Shown here in pieces: positions 26,344 through 35,761 of a DNA stretch of 64,000 bases (positions are counted from its first letter, which is position 1; each line of letters opens with the position of its first letter). The stretch spans positions 7,557-71,556 of the forward strand of contig CAROLD010000007.1 in NCBI GenBank assembly GCA_949035555.1. The letters are read 5' to 3'. The translations under genes were made by a program, and so were the position numbers. This DNA comes from an uncultured bacterium. Lineage in GTDB: Bacteria > Cyanobacteriota > Vampirovibrionia > Gastranaerophilales > Gastranaerophilaceae. Under the pieces are notes generated by a model. That model was not told where the DNA came from. It saw only the letters and a program-made list of their open reading frames with translations, and did no database searches.

Positions 26344-27261
26344 TTAAACTCTCCTGTTTTTGAAATATGTCAACACTTTTGACAATTTTTCATCGGGTTC
26401 GATTTCTAATTCTATTATATCTTGAGAGAACGGTTTTGCAAATCTCAAGTAGTATGATTGCAGAACCTGTTCGTCTGTTTTAACTTTACCCTGCGGTGCG
26501 CCGTACATTGTGTCATTGTAGACGGGATGTTTTTTGTGGCTCGTATGAACTCTGATTTGATGAGTTCTGCCCGTGATTAAATTCAATTCTACATAAGTCG
26601 CTTCATTTCCAAATCTTTCAATTACTTTTAGTTTAGTAACGCTAGGGCGTCCGTCAGCGCGTACAGCCATTTTTTTAGGGTTAAGGTTGTTTCTGCCAAT
26701 CGGGTCCGATATAACATCATTATCGCGAGGGTAATTCCCAACAAGAATTGCGTGATATTTTTTTGTCAGATTATGGTCTTTGATTAAATTTGCAAGATAT
26801 TCGTGGGTTTTGTTGTTTTTTGGTATCATCAAAAGCCCCGATGTATTTCTGTCTAAACGATGTACAATACCACGTCTGAATTCTCCGTTCATATCCGATA
26901 AATTTTGTCCGAATTTATATAAAAGAGCATTAACTAATGTTCCTGAAGTTTCAATAAAAGTCGGGTGTGTAAGCATTCCTGACGGTTTGTTTATTACCGC
27001 CATATTCTCATCTTCCCACACAACTTCAAGCGGAATGTCTTCAGGTTCTATTTTTAGATTTTTTTCTTCTACAAGGTTTTCAAACTCGATTCTGTCCCCT
27101 TCTCGTAAAGTATAGGAAGCTTTTTTTGAGGATCCGTTTACTAAGACTTTACCTGTTTTTATCGCAGTTTGAATTTTTGAGCGTGAAATTCCCTCGTAAA
27201 GTTCGGATAAATATACATCTAATCTTGCGTTATCAGAGTTTTCATCAATTACAAGAAGCAT
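26344..27261 (-). CDS. rluD: RluD-type 23S rRNA pseudouridine synthase
   Basis: 305 residues. N-terminal S4 RNA-binding domain (about 15-75, LDVYLSELYEGISRSKIQ), then the RluA-family catalytic domain with GIVHRLDRNTSGLLM (about 133-147) containing the essential Asp. The family converts specific uridines in 23S rRNA to pseudouridine. Directly downstream of lspA with a 2-base gap, a pairing also common in Firmicutes (lspA-ylyB). Position specificity (RluD versus RluC) is not decided. Confidence 0.88.
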   Translation of the reverse strand: MLLVIDENSDNARLDVYLSELYEGISRSKIQTAIKTGKVLVNGSSKKASYTLREGDRIEFENLVEEKNLKIEPEDIPLEVVWEDENMAVINKPSGMLTHPTFIETSGTLVNALLYKFGQNLSDMNGEFRRGIVHRLDRNTSGLLMIPKNNKTHEYLANLIKDHNLTKKYHAILVGNYPRDNDVISDPIGRNNLNPKKMAVRADGRPSVTKLKVIERFGNEATYVELNLITGRTHQIRVHTSHKKHPVYNDTMYGAPQGKVKTDEQVLQSYYLRFAKPFSQDIIELEIEPDEKLSKVLTYFKNRRV

Positions 27262-27263
27262 TA

Positions 27264-27728
27264 TTATCTACCTTTATAGAAAAGCAGAATTACAGCGAGT
27301 GCTATAACTCCGATTGTTATAAATATATCTGCGACATTAAATATCGGAAAGTTGATGAAATTTAATTGAATATAATCTCTAACATATCCTAATACAATTC
27401 TTTCGTGGCAGTTGCTCATAATCCCAGCGCTTAGCAGCCCGATAAATGATACAGAGATAAAATGAATATTTCTGATATGATTATGAACATATAAAAATAA
27501 AAGGGTTACTGCAACAATAGAGACAATAATCAGAAATTCTCTTGCATTTTGAAGCAGACTGAATGCTGCTCCTGAATTTTTCAGATAGTGAAGCTGAAAT
27601 ACTGCATTTGAGTAATGGTGTCCTGATGTTAAATTATCAACAATAAGTTTTGATGAAAATAACGACAAAAACAGCCAGAATGCAAAACAGCATATTAAGA
27701 AAAAATATTTACCTATTGATGTATTCAT
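27264..27728 (-). CDS. lspA: Lipoprotein signal peptidase (signal peptidase II)
   Basis: 154 residues with four membrane helices. It removes signal peptides from lipidated prolipoproteins. Seen: NSGAAF (residues 51-56), the two catalytic aspartates Asp118 in VRDYI and Asp134 in FNVAD. One oddity: the usually invariant N-x-x-D-R motif reads N106-C-H-E109-R110, with Glu for Asp, and the preceding GGA motif is lost. The catalytic dyad is intact, so it should be active. It overlaps the upstream exported-protein gene by one base and is followed after two bases by rluD. Confidence 0.88.
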   Translation of the reverse strand: MNTSIGKYFFLICCFAFWLFLSLFSSKLIVDNLTSGHHYSNAVFQLHYLKNSGAAFSLLQNAREFLIIVSIVAVTLLFLYVHNHIRNIHFISVSFIGLLSAGIMSNCHERIVLGYVRDYIQLNFINFPIFNVADIFITIGVIALAVILLFYKGR

Positions 27729-28621
27729 TATATGTCCTCTAATTTTATAAAATTATTTTTGGGAATAACATTTACTCTTTTCATAATACAGGCAAGACCT
27801 GCGATATAAACTTTAAACTTATCACTTCCCATATTTTTAGCTTTAGATATAGCAAGAGATGCAACAGCATACTCATTTATATTGTCAGTATTTGACTTTA
27901 AAAGTCTTTCCAAAACCTGAGATTGCGGCATTGGTCTTAATTCACTTTTAGGAGTATTAGCAGGATATGTAACAGGGTCTGCATCAATAGAGCCGATAAT
28001 AAACATATCAGAATCTCCGTCAACTTTTACAGTTGTAGTGTAAATTTCTCCCGCCTCAACCTGATTTGGTGCTTGGATTTCCAAATTCATAAATCTTGCA
28101 TCACCGTATAAAAGTGAAGATTCATCTGTTAATGCAGTTTCTCCGGTTATAAACCATTTTCCGTTAACCTGTTCGAGATGATAAATTCCTGTAGATTTTG
28201 AATGAAGTTCTCCGGATATCGGCGCAAAATCAATTGTATCATTAATTGTACCGCTTGCCTTTTCTTCAACATTTACACTTGCATAATCTCCGGTTATATT
28301 TATTGATATAATTTTTGTATTGTAAGTTAAATCTTTGCAGGTATCCCAGGTCTCCTTTATGCTTTTGAAATAAACTTCACGATTAAATCCGTCATTATTC
28401 ATGTAGTTTTCGGAATATAAAGCTTCAAGCCCTTTGATATCGTGTTTGTTTGCAAATTCATTGTGAATTTTAAAAAGTTTTTTGATTTCTTTAAGCTCCT
28501 GACGATTTTCTTTTCTGACTTCAGCCCTATATGCGCGGTCAGATATAAGTGATGCGTCAGCCTCTTGAACGCATGGTATAAATAGTGAACCTAAAATTAA
28601 TAATAAAACAATTTTCTTCAT
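27728..28621 (-). CDS. Exported protein with NTF2/SnoaL-like domain, function unknown
   Basis: 297 residues. Signal peptide about 1-23 (KKIVLLLILGSLFIPCVQEADA), then an NTF2-like domain around residues 45-165 (NEFANKHDIKGLEALYSENY ... GIYHLEQVNGKWFITGE split), and a C-terminal beta-rich domain. Such DUF4440-type folds bind small ligands or have no known role. First gene of the operon with lspA, rluD and a LapA-like gene. A -10-like TATACT ends seven bases before the ATG and the only SD-like AAGG is too close, so it may be a leaderless mRNA. Confidence 0.75.
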   Translation of the reverse strand: MKKIVLLLILGSLFIPCVQEADASLISDRAYRAEVRKENRQELKEIKKLFKIHNEFANKHDIKGLEALYSENYMNNDGFNREVYFKSIKETWDTCKDLTYNTKIISINITGDYASVNVEEKASGTINDTIDFAPISGELHSKSTGIYHLEQVNGKWFITGETALTDESSLLYGDARFMNLEIQAPNQVEAGEIYTTTVKVDGDSDMFIIGSIDADPVTYPANTPKSELRPMPQSQVLERLLKSNTDNINEYAVASLAISKAKNMGSDKFKVYIAGLACIMKRVNVIPKNNFIKLEDI

Positions 28622-28744
28622 ACCTTACAGTATAGTTGAAAAAAGTTAAAATATAAATTTTATTAATATTTCTTAAAATAGTGTAATTTTTACATTCAAA
28701 AAGGGTTAATAAATAATATAAACATTGGTGAGGATATAATTATT

Positions 28745-28921
28745 ATGGATTTAGCAATACAGAATACAACCCCGAATTTTCAATTAAAAATTAAGTCTGC
28801 TGTGGATTTATTTAAAATTTCAAAACTGGAAAAACTGCTTTCCGATATGCTGGAGGAAATGCCGAATAATACCCCTCTTGATTATGTCGGAGAGCTAAAC
28901 AGAAATGATGTTATGCACTAA
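28745..28921 (+). CDS. Very small protein with N-terminal FQLKIK motif
   Basis: 58 residues, shorter than a usual 60-residue cut-off. ATG at 28745, preceded by GGTGAGGAT eleven bases upstream; stop TAA at 28919-28921. The N-terminus (QNTTPNFQLKIKSAVDLF, residues 6-23) resembles that of the 141-residue protein at 50171-50596 (QNTPPTSFGMKIPTKTAIE), which argues that it is a real, conserved-type protein. No membrane helix or cysteine. It is a lone gene upstream of the CoA-dehydratase activase. Confidence 0.55.
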   Translation: MDLAIQNTTPNFQLKIKSAVDLFKISKLEKLLSDMLEEMPNNTPLDYVGELNRNDVMH

Positions 28922-29005
28922 GAGTGTGTAAATTATTATTTAAAAAATTATAAAATCCAAATTTTTCATGCTATCATAATACTGTTATAGGAAAAGGAAG
29001 AAAAC

Positions 29006-30010
29006 ATGAGTTTAACAGTATATTTAGGGATAGATGTAGGATCTGTTACGACCAAATTAGCTCTGGTCGATGAAACAGGTAAGTATGTTGACAGTATTAT
29101 GTTAAAAACAGCGGGCAAACCTGTACTTGCCGTACAGTCAGGTTTGAGTCAGCTGTATGCAAAACGCTTGACAGATTATGAAGTAAAAGGTGTAGGAACA
29201 ACAGGTTCAGGAAGAGCTTTAGCAGGTTCTTTAGTCGGTGCTGATGTTGTGAAAAACGAAATTACAGCACACGCAGTTGCCGCAAGTACTAATATTCCTG
29301 GAGTTCAGACAATATTAGAAATCGGCGGGCAAGATAGTAAAATTATTATTCTGCGTGACGGTATCGTAACAGACTTTGCAATGAACACTGTTTGTGCGGC
29401 AGGTACCGGCAGTTTCTTAGACCATCAGGCTCAAAGATTGAATGTGCCAATTGAAGAATTTGGACCTACAGCTTTGAAATCGACAAATCCTGCAAGAATT
29501 GCCGGCAGATGCGGTGTATTTGCAGAAAGTGACCTTATTCATAAACAACAGTTAGGTTACCCTGTAGAAGATTTGCTATATGGGCTTTGCCAGGCTCTTG
29601 TAAGAAACTATTTAAGTAATCTTGCTTTAGGTAAAGAGTTGCTTCCGACAGTTTCTTTCCAGGGAGGGGTTGCAACCAATACCGGTATGGTAAAAGCTTT
29701 TGAAGAAGCTTTGAATACAAAAATTGTTGTTCCTGAAAACCACCAGACTATGGGTGCAATCGGGGCGGCGCTTCTTGCTATGGAAAATCATCAGTTCACA
29801 GAATGTGAAACTAAATTTAAAGGCTGGAATGTTGCTGATATGCGATTTTCATCTATTACCTGTGCTTGCACAGGCTGTTCAAATAATTGTGAAGTTATCA
29901 CAATTGTTGAAGGTTTGGATGAAGTTCAGCATGTTGAAAAAATCAAAGATGTTAAAGGTAATATCATCGCTCGCTGGGGTGGAACCTGCGGTCGCTGGGA
30001 TATAAGTTAA
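29006..30010 (+). CDS. 2-hydroxyacyl-CoA dehydratase activase (BadF/HgdC family ATPase)
   Basis: 334 residues. ASKHA-fold ATPase that injects one electron into 2-hydroxyacyl-CoA dehydratases at the cost of ATP. Seen: phosphate loops GIDVGSVTTKLAL (8-20) and GGQDSK (107-112); the two cysteines that each monomer contributes to the bridging [4Fe-4S] cluster, Cys130 in CAAGTG and Cys169 in GRCGVFAESD. An unusual C-terminal extension has Cys286, 288, 291, 295 and 328 (C-x-C-x2-C-x3-C). It heads an operon with two unknown genes. No dehydratase alpha/beta pair lies beside it, but a DUF2229 partner is at 17171. AAGGAAGA ribosome-binding site. Confidence 0.88.
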   Translation: MSLTVYLGIDVGSVTTKLALVDETGKYVDSIMLKTAGKPVLAVQSGLSQLYAKRLTDYEVKGVGTTGSGRALAGSLVGADVVKNEITAHAVAASTNIPGVQTILEIGGQDSKIIILRDGIVTDFAMNTVCAAGTGSFLDHQAQRLNVPIEEFGPTALKSTNPARIAGRCGVFAESDLIHKQQLGYPVEDLLYGLCQALVRNYLSNLALGKELLPTVSFQGGVATNTGMVKAFEEALNTKIVVPENHQTMGAIGAALLAMENHQFTECETKFKGWNVADMRFSSITCACTGCSNNCEVITIVEGLDEVQHVEKIKDVKGNIIARWGGTCGRWDIS

Positions 30011-30020
30011 GGAATATTTA

Positions 30021-30710
30021 ATGCAAAATTTTGGGCAAAATGCTTCTCCTTTTAATGCACAACGTACCTCTATTCTAACAGAATTATCAGGAGGGAATGT
30101 TGAGTTTGGAGAAGCTTTTGCTTATATTATTAACGATATGGTTGTCCAGAGCGGTATAACTAATCCAAATGCTGAACTGTTTGATGTAGTACCTGATTCA
30201 TGGCGCAAATTGGCTGACAAGCCTGATAAGACACCTGAAGAGAATAAAAAACTTGATGAAACATTTAAAGAAGAAGTTAATTCTCTTGCAGAATCCTATC
30301 TGCTTTTTATGGCGAGAGAAGCCAGAAATCTTACAGGTAAGCTTGATTACGCCCAATATGAAGCTTTTATGTTGAAATTCAGATTTGGGCATTATGATGT
30401 TATGAATCGTCCGGAGTATCTTTCGAAAATTAAGGTTCAAATTCGCAATGCTTTTAATAAAATTTCTGCCCATGGTGAAATCTCCGGCGGTGATAATCTA
30501 ATTGATAAAAAAGACATGGCGGCTTTTATTTACGCGATTTCAACAAAAGCAAAACGAGACAGTAATAACAAATTTGACGGGTTTGTAATAAACGGGTTAA
30601 TTACACCGGAAGAATACGCTGTTTCTGAAAAGCAACTCTTTGAAGCAGAGGATAATTTGTTCTCAATAAAATTACGTTTGGCTTATAAAATTTTAAATAA
30701 TATGTTATAG
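30021..30710 (+). CDS. Protein of unknown function downstream of the activase
   Basis: 229 residues, mainly helical and charged, without signal peptide, membrane helix or cysteines. Residues 155-185 (KISAHGEISGGDNLIDKKDMAAFIYAI in part) have a faint EF-hand-like loop-helix look but not a full calcium-binding loop. It follows the activase by ten bases and precedes an exported-protein gene by eleven, so it belongs to the same transcription unit. The N-terminal PFNAQRT segment faintly resembles the F-x-x-[KR] motif of other proteins here. No family recognised. Confidence 0.75.
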   Translation: MQNFGQNASPFNAQRTSILTELSGGNVEFGEAFAYIINDMVVQSGITNPNAELFDVVPDSWRKLADKPDKTPEENKKLDETFKEEVNSLAESYLLFMAREARNLTGKLDYAQYEAFMLKFRFGHYDVMNRPEYLSKIKVQIRNAFNKISAHGEISGGDNLIDKKDMAAFIYAISTKAKRDSNNKFDGFVINGLITPEEYAVSEKQLFEAEDNLFSIKLRLAYKILNNML

Positions 30711-30721
30711 AGGGTTAAATT

Positions 30722-31402
30722 ATGAAAAAGATATTAATTTCATTATTTTTGTGTTTAGCATTTTTAGTTCCACAAAAAACATCAGCAATAGAAAATATTG
30801 TAAGTTTGGATGAAGTAAAAGATATACAAATAGAGGCTCTTGAACCGGAAGAGAAACTTCAACCGTTAAATGCTGAAATTAGCTTTGATTGGCTTGATAT
30901 TTCGCTTGCTCAAAGAGAAGAAAATGTTGCGAAGTATAAAAATCTCTTGTTTGACAATAATTCCAGCAAAATTTACTTTGATAAAGATGAATTTAAGACC
31001 GAATTTAAAAAATATCGTAAAGACAAAGAATATAAACTACATTATATGCTTACAAACGAAGGGGTTACAGAAGATGAAGAAGCTAAATATTGCGCATTTT
31101 ATTTTAAACGTAATACCCTTATGATGTATGCAATTCAGTACAAGGATAATCCGCATAGAGCTTTTTACTATAGTGCATTTGGAAAACTGTATTTTACCGA
31201 TGTAATTTCTGATGAATATCCGAATTTTCCGTACACTTCAATGCAGTATAACAAAAATGGACAGTTGAAGAGTGCAATATATTTTGTATCAAAAGATATT
31301 CAATATATGTTTGACGGAGATAAAGAATTTCAGGGTATATGGTACAAAGACAAGATGTATGATAAAAACGGGAAGAAGATTTTAACCCGTTCAAACTGGT
31401 AA
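30722..31402 (+). CDS. Exported protein of unknown function
   Basis: 226 residues with a clear signal peptide (KKILISLFLCLAFLVPQKTSA, cleavage about residue 22 after TSA). The mature part alternates charged helical sequence with a C-terminal region rich in Tyr/Phe/Gly/Lys (SMQYNKNGQLKSAIYF, YDKNGKKI), similar to the short beta repeats (MORN/YwqK-like) seen in many exported proteins. Last gene of the activase unit, closed by a strong terminator. Function not recognised. Confidence 0.75.
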   Translation: MKKILISLFLCLAFLVPQKTSAIENIVSLDEVKDIQIEALEPEEKLQPLNAEISFDWLDISLAQREENVAKYKNLLFDNNSSKIYFDKDEFKTEFKKYRKDKEYKLHYMLTNEGVTEDEEAKYCAFYFKRNTLMMYAIQYKDNPHRAFYYSAFGKLYFTDVISDEYPNFPYTSMQYNKNGQLKSAIYFVSKDIQYMFDGDKEFQGIWYKDKMYDKNGKKILTRSNW

Positions 31403-31410
31403 TTTATTAG

Positions 31411-31446
31411 AAAGCCCGGCTAAAGATTATTTAGCCGGGCTTTTTT
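31411..31446 (+). terminator. Intrinsic terminator ending the activase operon
   Basis: AAAGCCCGGCTAAA pairs with TTTAGCCGGGCTTT around GATTA and runs into T's. It lies between the plus-strand exported-protein gene and the convergent GH13 gene. Confidence 0.92.
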
Positions 31447-31454
31447 CTTCTCTC

Positions 31455-33191
31455 TTAATGCTGTTTATAGACATTTTTTGTATATTTTTCAATATACGGT
31501 GTCTCTATTTCAAATACATGTATTCTTGCAGGACCTAAATCAACTGCGACTTCTCCTTGCGACACCTGGAATTTACTTTCCTGACCGTATGTTGGAAGGA
31601 GATTTTTTAATTGTTGGTTTGCTTTCAACGATGGAACAGAAATTTTGCAGGATACATTTCTATTTACGTTTTTATTTGCAATAACAAGTAGTGTTCTGCC
31701 ATGTCTATGACGGGCAAAAGCTATAACTTGATCCAGTTTATCCTGTTGTTTATCAAGAATAATATAAGAACCTCGTTTTAATACATCAGAGTATTTGTCT
31801 CTAAGATTAAAGCATTCGGTCATGAATTTTCCTATTTCAGGCTGATTGCCTCCCGGTTTTCTAGAGAGGTTGAATATATCAAGCTTACCTTTATGAACAA
31901 ACATATCATTATTATCTGTCATTGAGGTTGGTAAAGATTTTCCTCGATATGAATATTCATACCAATCACCTGATTGGAAACCGTCAACAAAATATGGGTT
32001 CAGCATCGGTAATGTTGCCTGCAAGCCTGATGTCAGGTTACAATAAACTTCTCCGCCGTGGTACATTGGAGAAATATCATCATGGGTTGCGAATGAGCCG
32101 ATGAGTGATTTGCCTTTTTCAACACGGTAAGACAAATTGAGATTATCAATTACATAATCGTGAAGTTCTTGAGCTGTACTCCATTCGTTAAATATGTGAT
32201 ACTGCCCGTAATATGCATCAAATCCTGCGCGTAGAGAATCTTCAGGTCTGTCGTACGGCATATTTGCCTGCGGAGAAGCATCTTCGTATGTATATGTTTC
32301 TGCAAGCCACGCAAATTCAGGGTCTCGTTTATGAGAGTACGGAATAATAATATCCCAAAATTCTACCGGTTTTGCACGTGCTACGTCCGCGCGTATTCCG
32401 TCAACACCCGCATCAATCATCATGTCAACAAATTTTCTGTGATATTCCAGAAGTTCCGGATTAAGTGTTCTAATACCTTCATCTTCCCATGGCTGGAACA
32501 TTCTGATATCATTCCAACCCTGTGGTGTTTTTGCCAGTCCGTTTCTGTCAAATGCCATAAGCTCAGGCTTAGCAAGGAATAAATCATAAGAAGCACAGCT
32601 TGGCATATCAACCATTACTTTTATTCCACGGTTGTGGCAGGCATCTGTGAATGCTTTGAATTGTTCTATATCAGAACGAGGGTCATTTTTATCAATTAAG
32701 ACAGGATCAATTTTGAGAAAATCGACAGGCGAATATATAGAACCAGCTGTTCCGAAAGCATTGTTTTCCCCCGGAGGGTTGATTGGAAGAACGTGTAATG
32801 TATTAAATCCTTCTGCCTGAATGTCGTCTAATCTTTCTATTGCGTTTAAGAAAGTTCCGTGTTGTTCGTTTTTCTCAATATATTCATTTCCGTTGGTGTC
32901 TTTTGCATTGAATGTACGCGGAATAATTGCAAGAATTTTGGCACTGTTTGTTAAAAATAAAGTTCTTAAATCATTTTTATAAGGTTTTACTGGTTCAGTT
33001 TGAGCAACAGGTGTTGTTTTTGTGACAATAGGAGTATTAATTACTGCCTGATTATTAAGAAAATCCGTAATTAAATTACCGGAAAATGACGGAGTGATAG
33101 TATTAACCGTGTTTATTGGTGCATTTATAGGTTTAGAAATATTTAGAGAATTAAGTTTTTGAGTTATTAGATTTGAAGATATATTTATCAT
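31455..33191 (-). CDS. GH13 alpha-amylase family enzyme with an unusual N-terminal extension
   Basis: 578 residues. Residues 1-75 are a Ser/Thr/Asn/Pro-rich extension without a signal peptide and including TITPSFSGN; the TIM barrel spans about 80-460, with a C-terminal beta domain. Catalytic residues are all present: Asp269 (GIRADVARAKP), Glu298 (LAETY) and Asp371 in ATHDD; the region I-like MVDMPSCASYD precedes. So it should cleave or transfer alpha-glucan, probably in the cytoplasm. It is the third gene of a tight operon (2-base gap) behind two unrecognised membrane proteins, an association I do not know from described systems. AGGAGAATAAG ribosome-binding site. Confidence 0.85.
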   Translation of the reverse strand: MINISSNLITQKLNSLNISKPINAPINTVNTITPSFSGNLITDFLNNQAVINTPIVTKTTPVAQTEPVKPYKNDLRTLFLTNSAKILAIIPRTFNAKDTNGNEYIEKNEQHGTFLNAIERLDDIQAEGFNTLHVLPINPPGENNAFGTAGSIYSPVDFLKIDPVLIDKNDPRSDIEQFKAFTDACHNRGIKVMVDMPSCASYDLFLAKPELMAFDRNGLAKTPQGWNDIRMFQPWEDEGIRTLNPELLEYHRKFVDMMIDAGVDGIRADVARAKPVEFWDIIIPYSHKRDPEFAWLAETYTYEDASPQANMPYDRPEDSLRAGFDAYYGQYHIFNEWSTAQELHDYVIDNLNLSYRVEKGKSLIGSFATHDDISPMYHGGEVYCNLTSGLQATLPMLNPYFVDGFQSGDWYEYSYRGKSLPTSMTDNNDMFVHKGKLDIFNLSRKPGGNQPEIGKFMTECFNLRDKYSDVLKRGSYIILDKQQDKLDQVIAFARHRHGRTLLVIANKNVNRNVSCKISVPSLKANQQLKNLLPTYGQESKFQVSQGEVAVDLGPARIHVFEIETPYIEKYTKNVYKQH

Positions 33192-33193
33192 AA

Positions 33194-35761
33194 TTACTTA
33201 TTCTCCTTTCCTGTCGCAGGGACTTTCATCTTGCCCATGAAGAATTGAGATAATACGGTTACTCCGAGTAAAGCCGCTCCAAAGCCGCCGAACATTGCAA
33301 ACCATTTGTTGCTGTTAAAGCGTTGTTTGCATAATTTGTAGAACATTTCATCAGGTGCGCATCCCAAACGTAAGAAACGTCTTTCCGACGTTGATTTTAC
33401 AACTCCGTCAACAAGGTGTCCCGGTTTTGCAAAGTTTTCATCGCCGCCTAATATATTTAAAAGTTCATTTCTGTAAGCCATAAAGTCATCCCAGATTACA
33501 CTTGACTGACCGCGAGCCATAGTGTCAGGGTGAGGATTTTCTTTGTAAATAAATCTCATAACATTACCAAAGAAACCTTTGTCATTCGACAGTTCGGTTA
33601 ACTGGCTTGCAGAATGAGTTCCGAGATGTTTGTTAAGAATCTTGCCGTTTTCGACCTCAACTTGTTCGTAGAATCTTGCCAGTTCTTCTAATGATGCGTT
33701 TTCCGGCGGGTTAATTTCCGGATGTCGCAGAGTAAAGAATTTTACTGCATAATCTGAGGTGTGTGCATCTAGAAGCATTTGTTTTACAAATTCAACGAGT
33801 TCTTCTTTAACCTGACGCGGCATTTTATTATGAAGAGTTTCAGGAGCTATTTTATCAATCTGTGAAATTCTTCTATATGTGTCAACCGCATTCAACAATC
33901 TGTAGAAGGAACTTTTCACACCTGTAATTCTGTCTTTGATAAACGAAATTTGAATATGTTTAGCGGAGGTTTCAACATGTCCGTCGATACCGTTAATACT
34001 ATTTGCAGAATTATGTAAATTTAATTCTCTCAAGCTGTGCGCTGCACTGTCATAAGTGGTGTTAACTTTACCCAGATATGAGTTGGTATTGTTTGCTTCA
34101 GGTACATCAATAGATGCCATTTTTTCATGAAGCGCAGAAAGTTTTTTAAACATGTTATCTACAAAATTGTTGTATCTTGTGTCATCTGATGCAATATATT
34201 CTATTTTTTCTCGAAGCAGTGGTCCTGTAATTTCTCTGTCGATTCTTGCTTTTGCAATATCTTGTTTGCTGAAATTAAGAGTTTTTAACAAGTCGTCCGA
34301 GATTTCATTCCAGCTATTGGCAAGAATTGTTTCAGGTGCCTGTGCGGCTTTCAGATATGCAAATTTATCAAGTACATTGACTTCTGATTTGAGTTTTGTT
34401 AGTGCTTCTGATGCTTTTTCAAGTGTTTGTATTGCAGATTCTGATAGTGTTGCTGAATGTTGGAATCTTAATGTTTTATATAATGCAGAATCTTCGCCTA
34501 TTGCATTTGTGTGTATTAGCTTACCCATATGGAAATCAAGTGCATCAGCTAATGGGTGAGCAGGATTTTCATGAATGAATTGTTCTATATTTCTTTCTAA
34601 AATATTTGTAATTTCTTTTGAATAATCTGAAAAATCATTTACATTTTCTCTTATCAGGTTTTTGTCAGTAAAAATTTGAGTCAGATTGTCATTTGTAGGT
34701 AAAATTTTAGTTAATTCATCTTCTGTCAGCCCAACTTCAGCAAAATGTTTTCCTAAGCCGGAACGTACATTTTCAAGAGTATCTCTATTTATTGTAAATC
34801 CATCATCTAATGGCAATAAATTTTTCAAGTCTTTTTCTATTTCTGTAGAAACAACAAAATCAAGACCGTCTGTAATATTAGAATGAATTTGCTTAAATAA
34901 TTCAGGTGTTATCGGTTTGCCTTTGTTTTCAGTTAGTAACTGAGCTAATTGCTCTCGCTGTTTTGAATAATCATATTTTTTTGCTTCATCATTAAAGTTT
35001 ACTAGAAGTCCGTCGGCTTTTTGGTTTAATTTACCATCCTGATATTGGGAAATAGGTTTAGTCAGCGCATTACAAATCAAAGCACTCATAATTGGTGTAG
35101 CAAATCCTGCTGTCAGCATCCACATAGTATTATTTTGCAGTGCAATTTTTCTCATTTTTTCCTGAATAAAATCACGTCTGTTCGGAATATCTTTCGGAAC
35201 TCTTAATCTGTCGCCGATTTTATTGATTTCTTCATCACTGTACAAATCCCAAGGAATGAACTGGTGGTCTTGATACAATAATTTTTTTCTTCCGTAATTA
35301 TCTTCATATTTTTGTCGGATATCAAATCCGTGTATTAAGTATGCAGGTAGCTGGAGCGCCGCTTTTGGCCAGAAATCCATTGCGGCAAAAAATGATGTCA
35401 GCCCTACAAATTCCATAATTTTTGTTAGCGGAGTTGATTTCCTTGTAAACAGATAGGTCGCAATAGCAAGCCCGCCGAGCTTCATACCCATATCATTAAG
35501 TCTTCCAAGTTCGTGGTCGTTAGCTTCCCCTTTTACTGAGTGTTTCAAGGCTTTCATATCATATTTGACATCTTTAAAAAATTCTGCAGGCATGTCAAAT
35601 AATGTATTTCTAACAAGTTTACCATTGCTAGGTAATGGTTTTATAAATGTTCTGTTATTAAGTTCTTTTTTTACATCAAAGTCTTTTACTGTTTTTTCGG
35701 CATTATATTGTTTTGCTGCCGGATTGCCATTTAAGTATGCCTGAATTAAATTTGTTCTCAT
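33194..35761 (-). CDS. Large membrane protein of unknown function (GH13 operon, second gene)
   Basis: 855 residues. Membrane-helix candidates lie near 95-112, 118-145 and 210-235, with another near 820-842 at the C-terminus; between them about 570 residues are soluble, helical and charged. The segment FIPWDLYSDEE (about 168-178) followed after 40 residues by a membrane helix (NTMWMLTAGFATPIMSALI) resembles the layout and wording of the neighbouring 342-residue protein (FTRWDLLYGEQ ... FSSFMWAAIGVMIA), suggesting related domains. It starts immediately before the end of that gene and is followed by the GH13 gene after two bases. I recognise no known family. Confidence 0.85.
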   Translation of the reverse strand: MRTNLIQAYLNGNPAAKQYNAEKTVKDFDVKKELNNRTFIKPLPSNGKLVRNTLFDMPAEFFKDVKYDMKALKHSVKGEANDHELGRLNDMGMKLGGLAIATYLFTRKSTPLTKIMEFVGLTSFFAAMDFWPKAALQLPAYLIHGFDIRQKYEDNYGRKKLLYQDHQFIPWDLYSDEEINKIGDRLRVPKDIPNRRDFIQEKMRKIALQNNTMWMLTAGFATPIMSALICNALTKPISQYQDGKLNQKADGLLVNFNDEAKKYDYSKQREQLAQLLTENKGKPITPELFKQIHSNITDGLDFVVSTEIEKDLKNLLPLDDGFTINRDTLENVRSGLGKHFAEVGLTEDELTKILPTNDNLTQIFTDKNLIRENVNDFSDYSKEITNILERNIEQFIHENPAHPLADALDFHMGKLIHTNAIGEDSALYKTLRFQHSATLSESAIQTLEKASEALTKLKSEVNVLDKFAYLKAAQAPETILANSWNEISDDLLKTLNFSKQDIAKARIDREITGPLLREKIEYIASDDTRYNNFVDNMFKKLSALHEKMASIDVPEANNTNSYLGKVNTTYDSAAHSLRELNLHNSANSINGIDGHVETSAKHIQISFIKDRITGVKSSFYRLLNAVDTYRRISQIDKIAPETLHNKMPRQVKEELVEFVKQMLLDAHTSDYAVKFFTLRHPEINPPENASLEELARFYEQVEVENGKILNKHLGTHSASQLTELSNDKGFFGNVMRFIYKENPHPDTMARGQSSVIWDDFMAYRNELLNILGGDENFAKPGHLVDGVVKSTSERRFLRLGCAPDEMFYKLCKQRFNSNKWFAMFGGFGAALLGVTVLSQFFMGKMKVPATGKENK

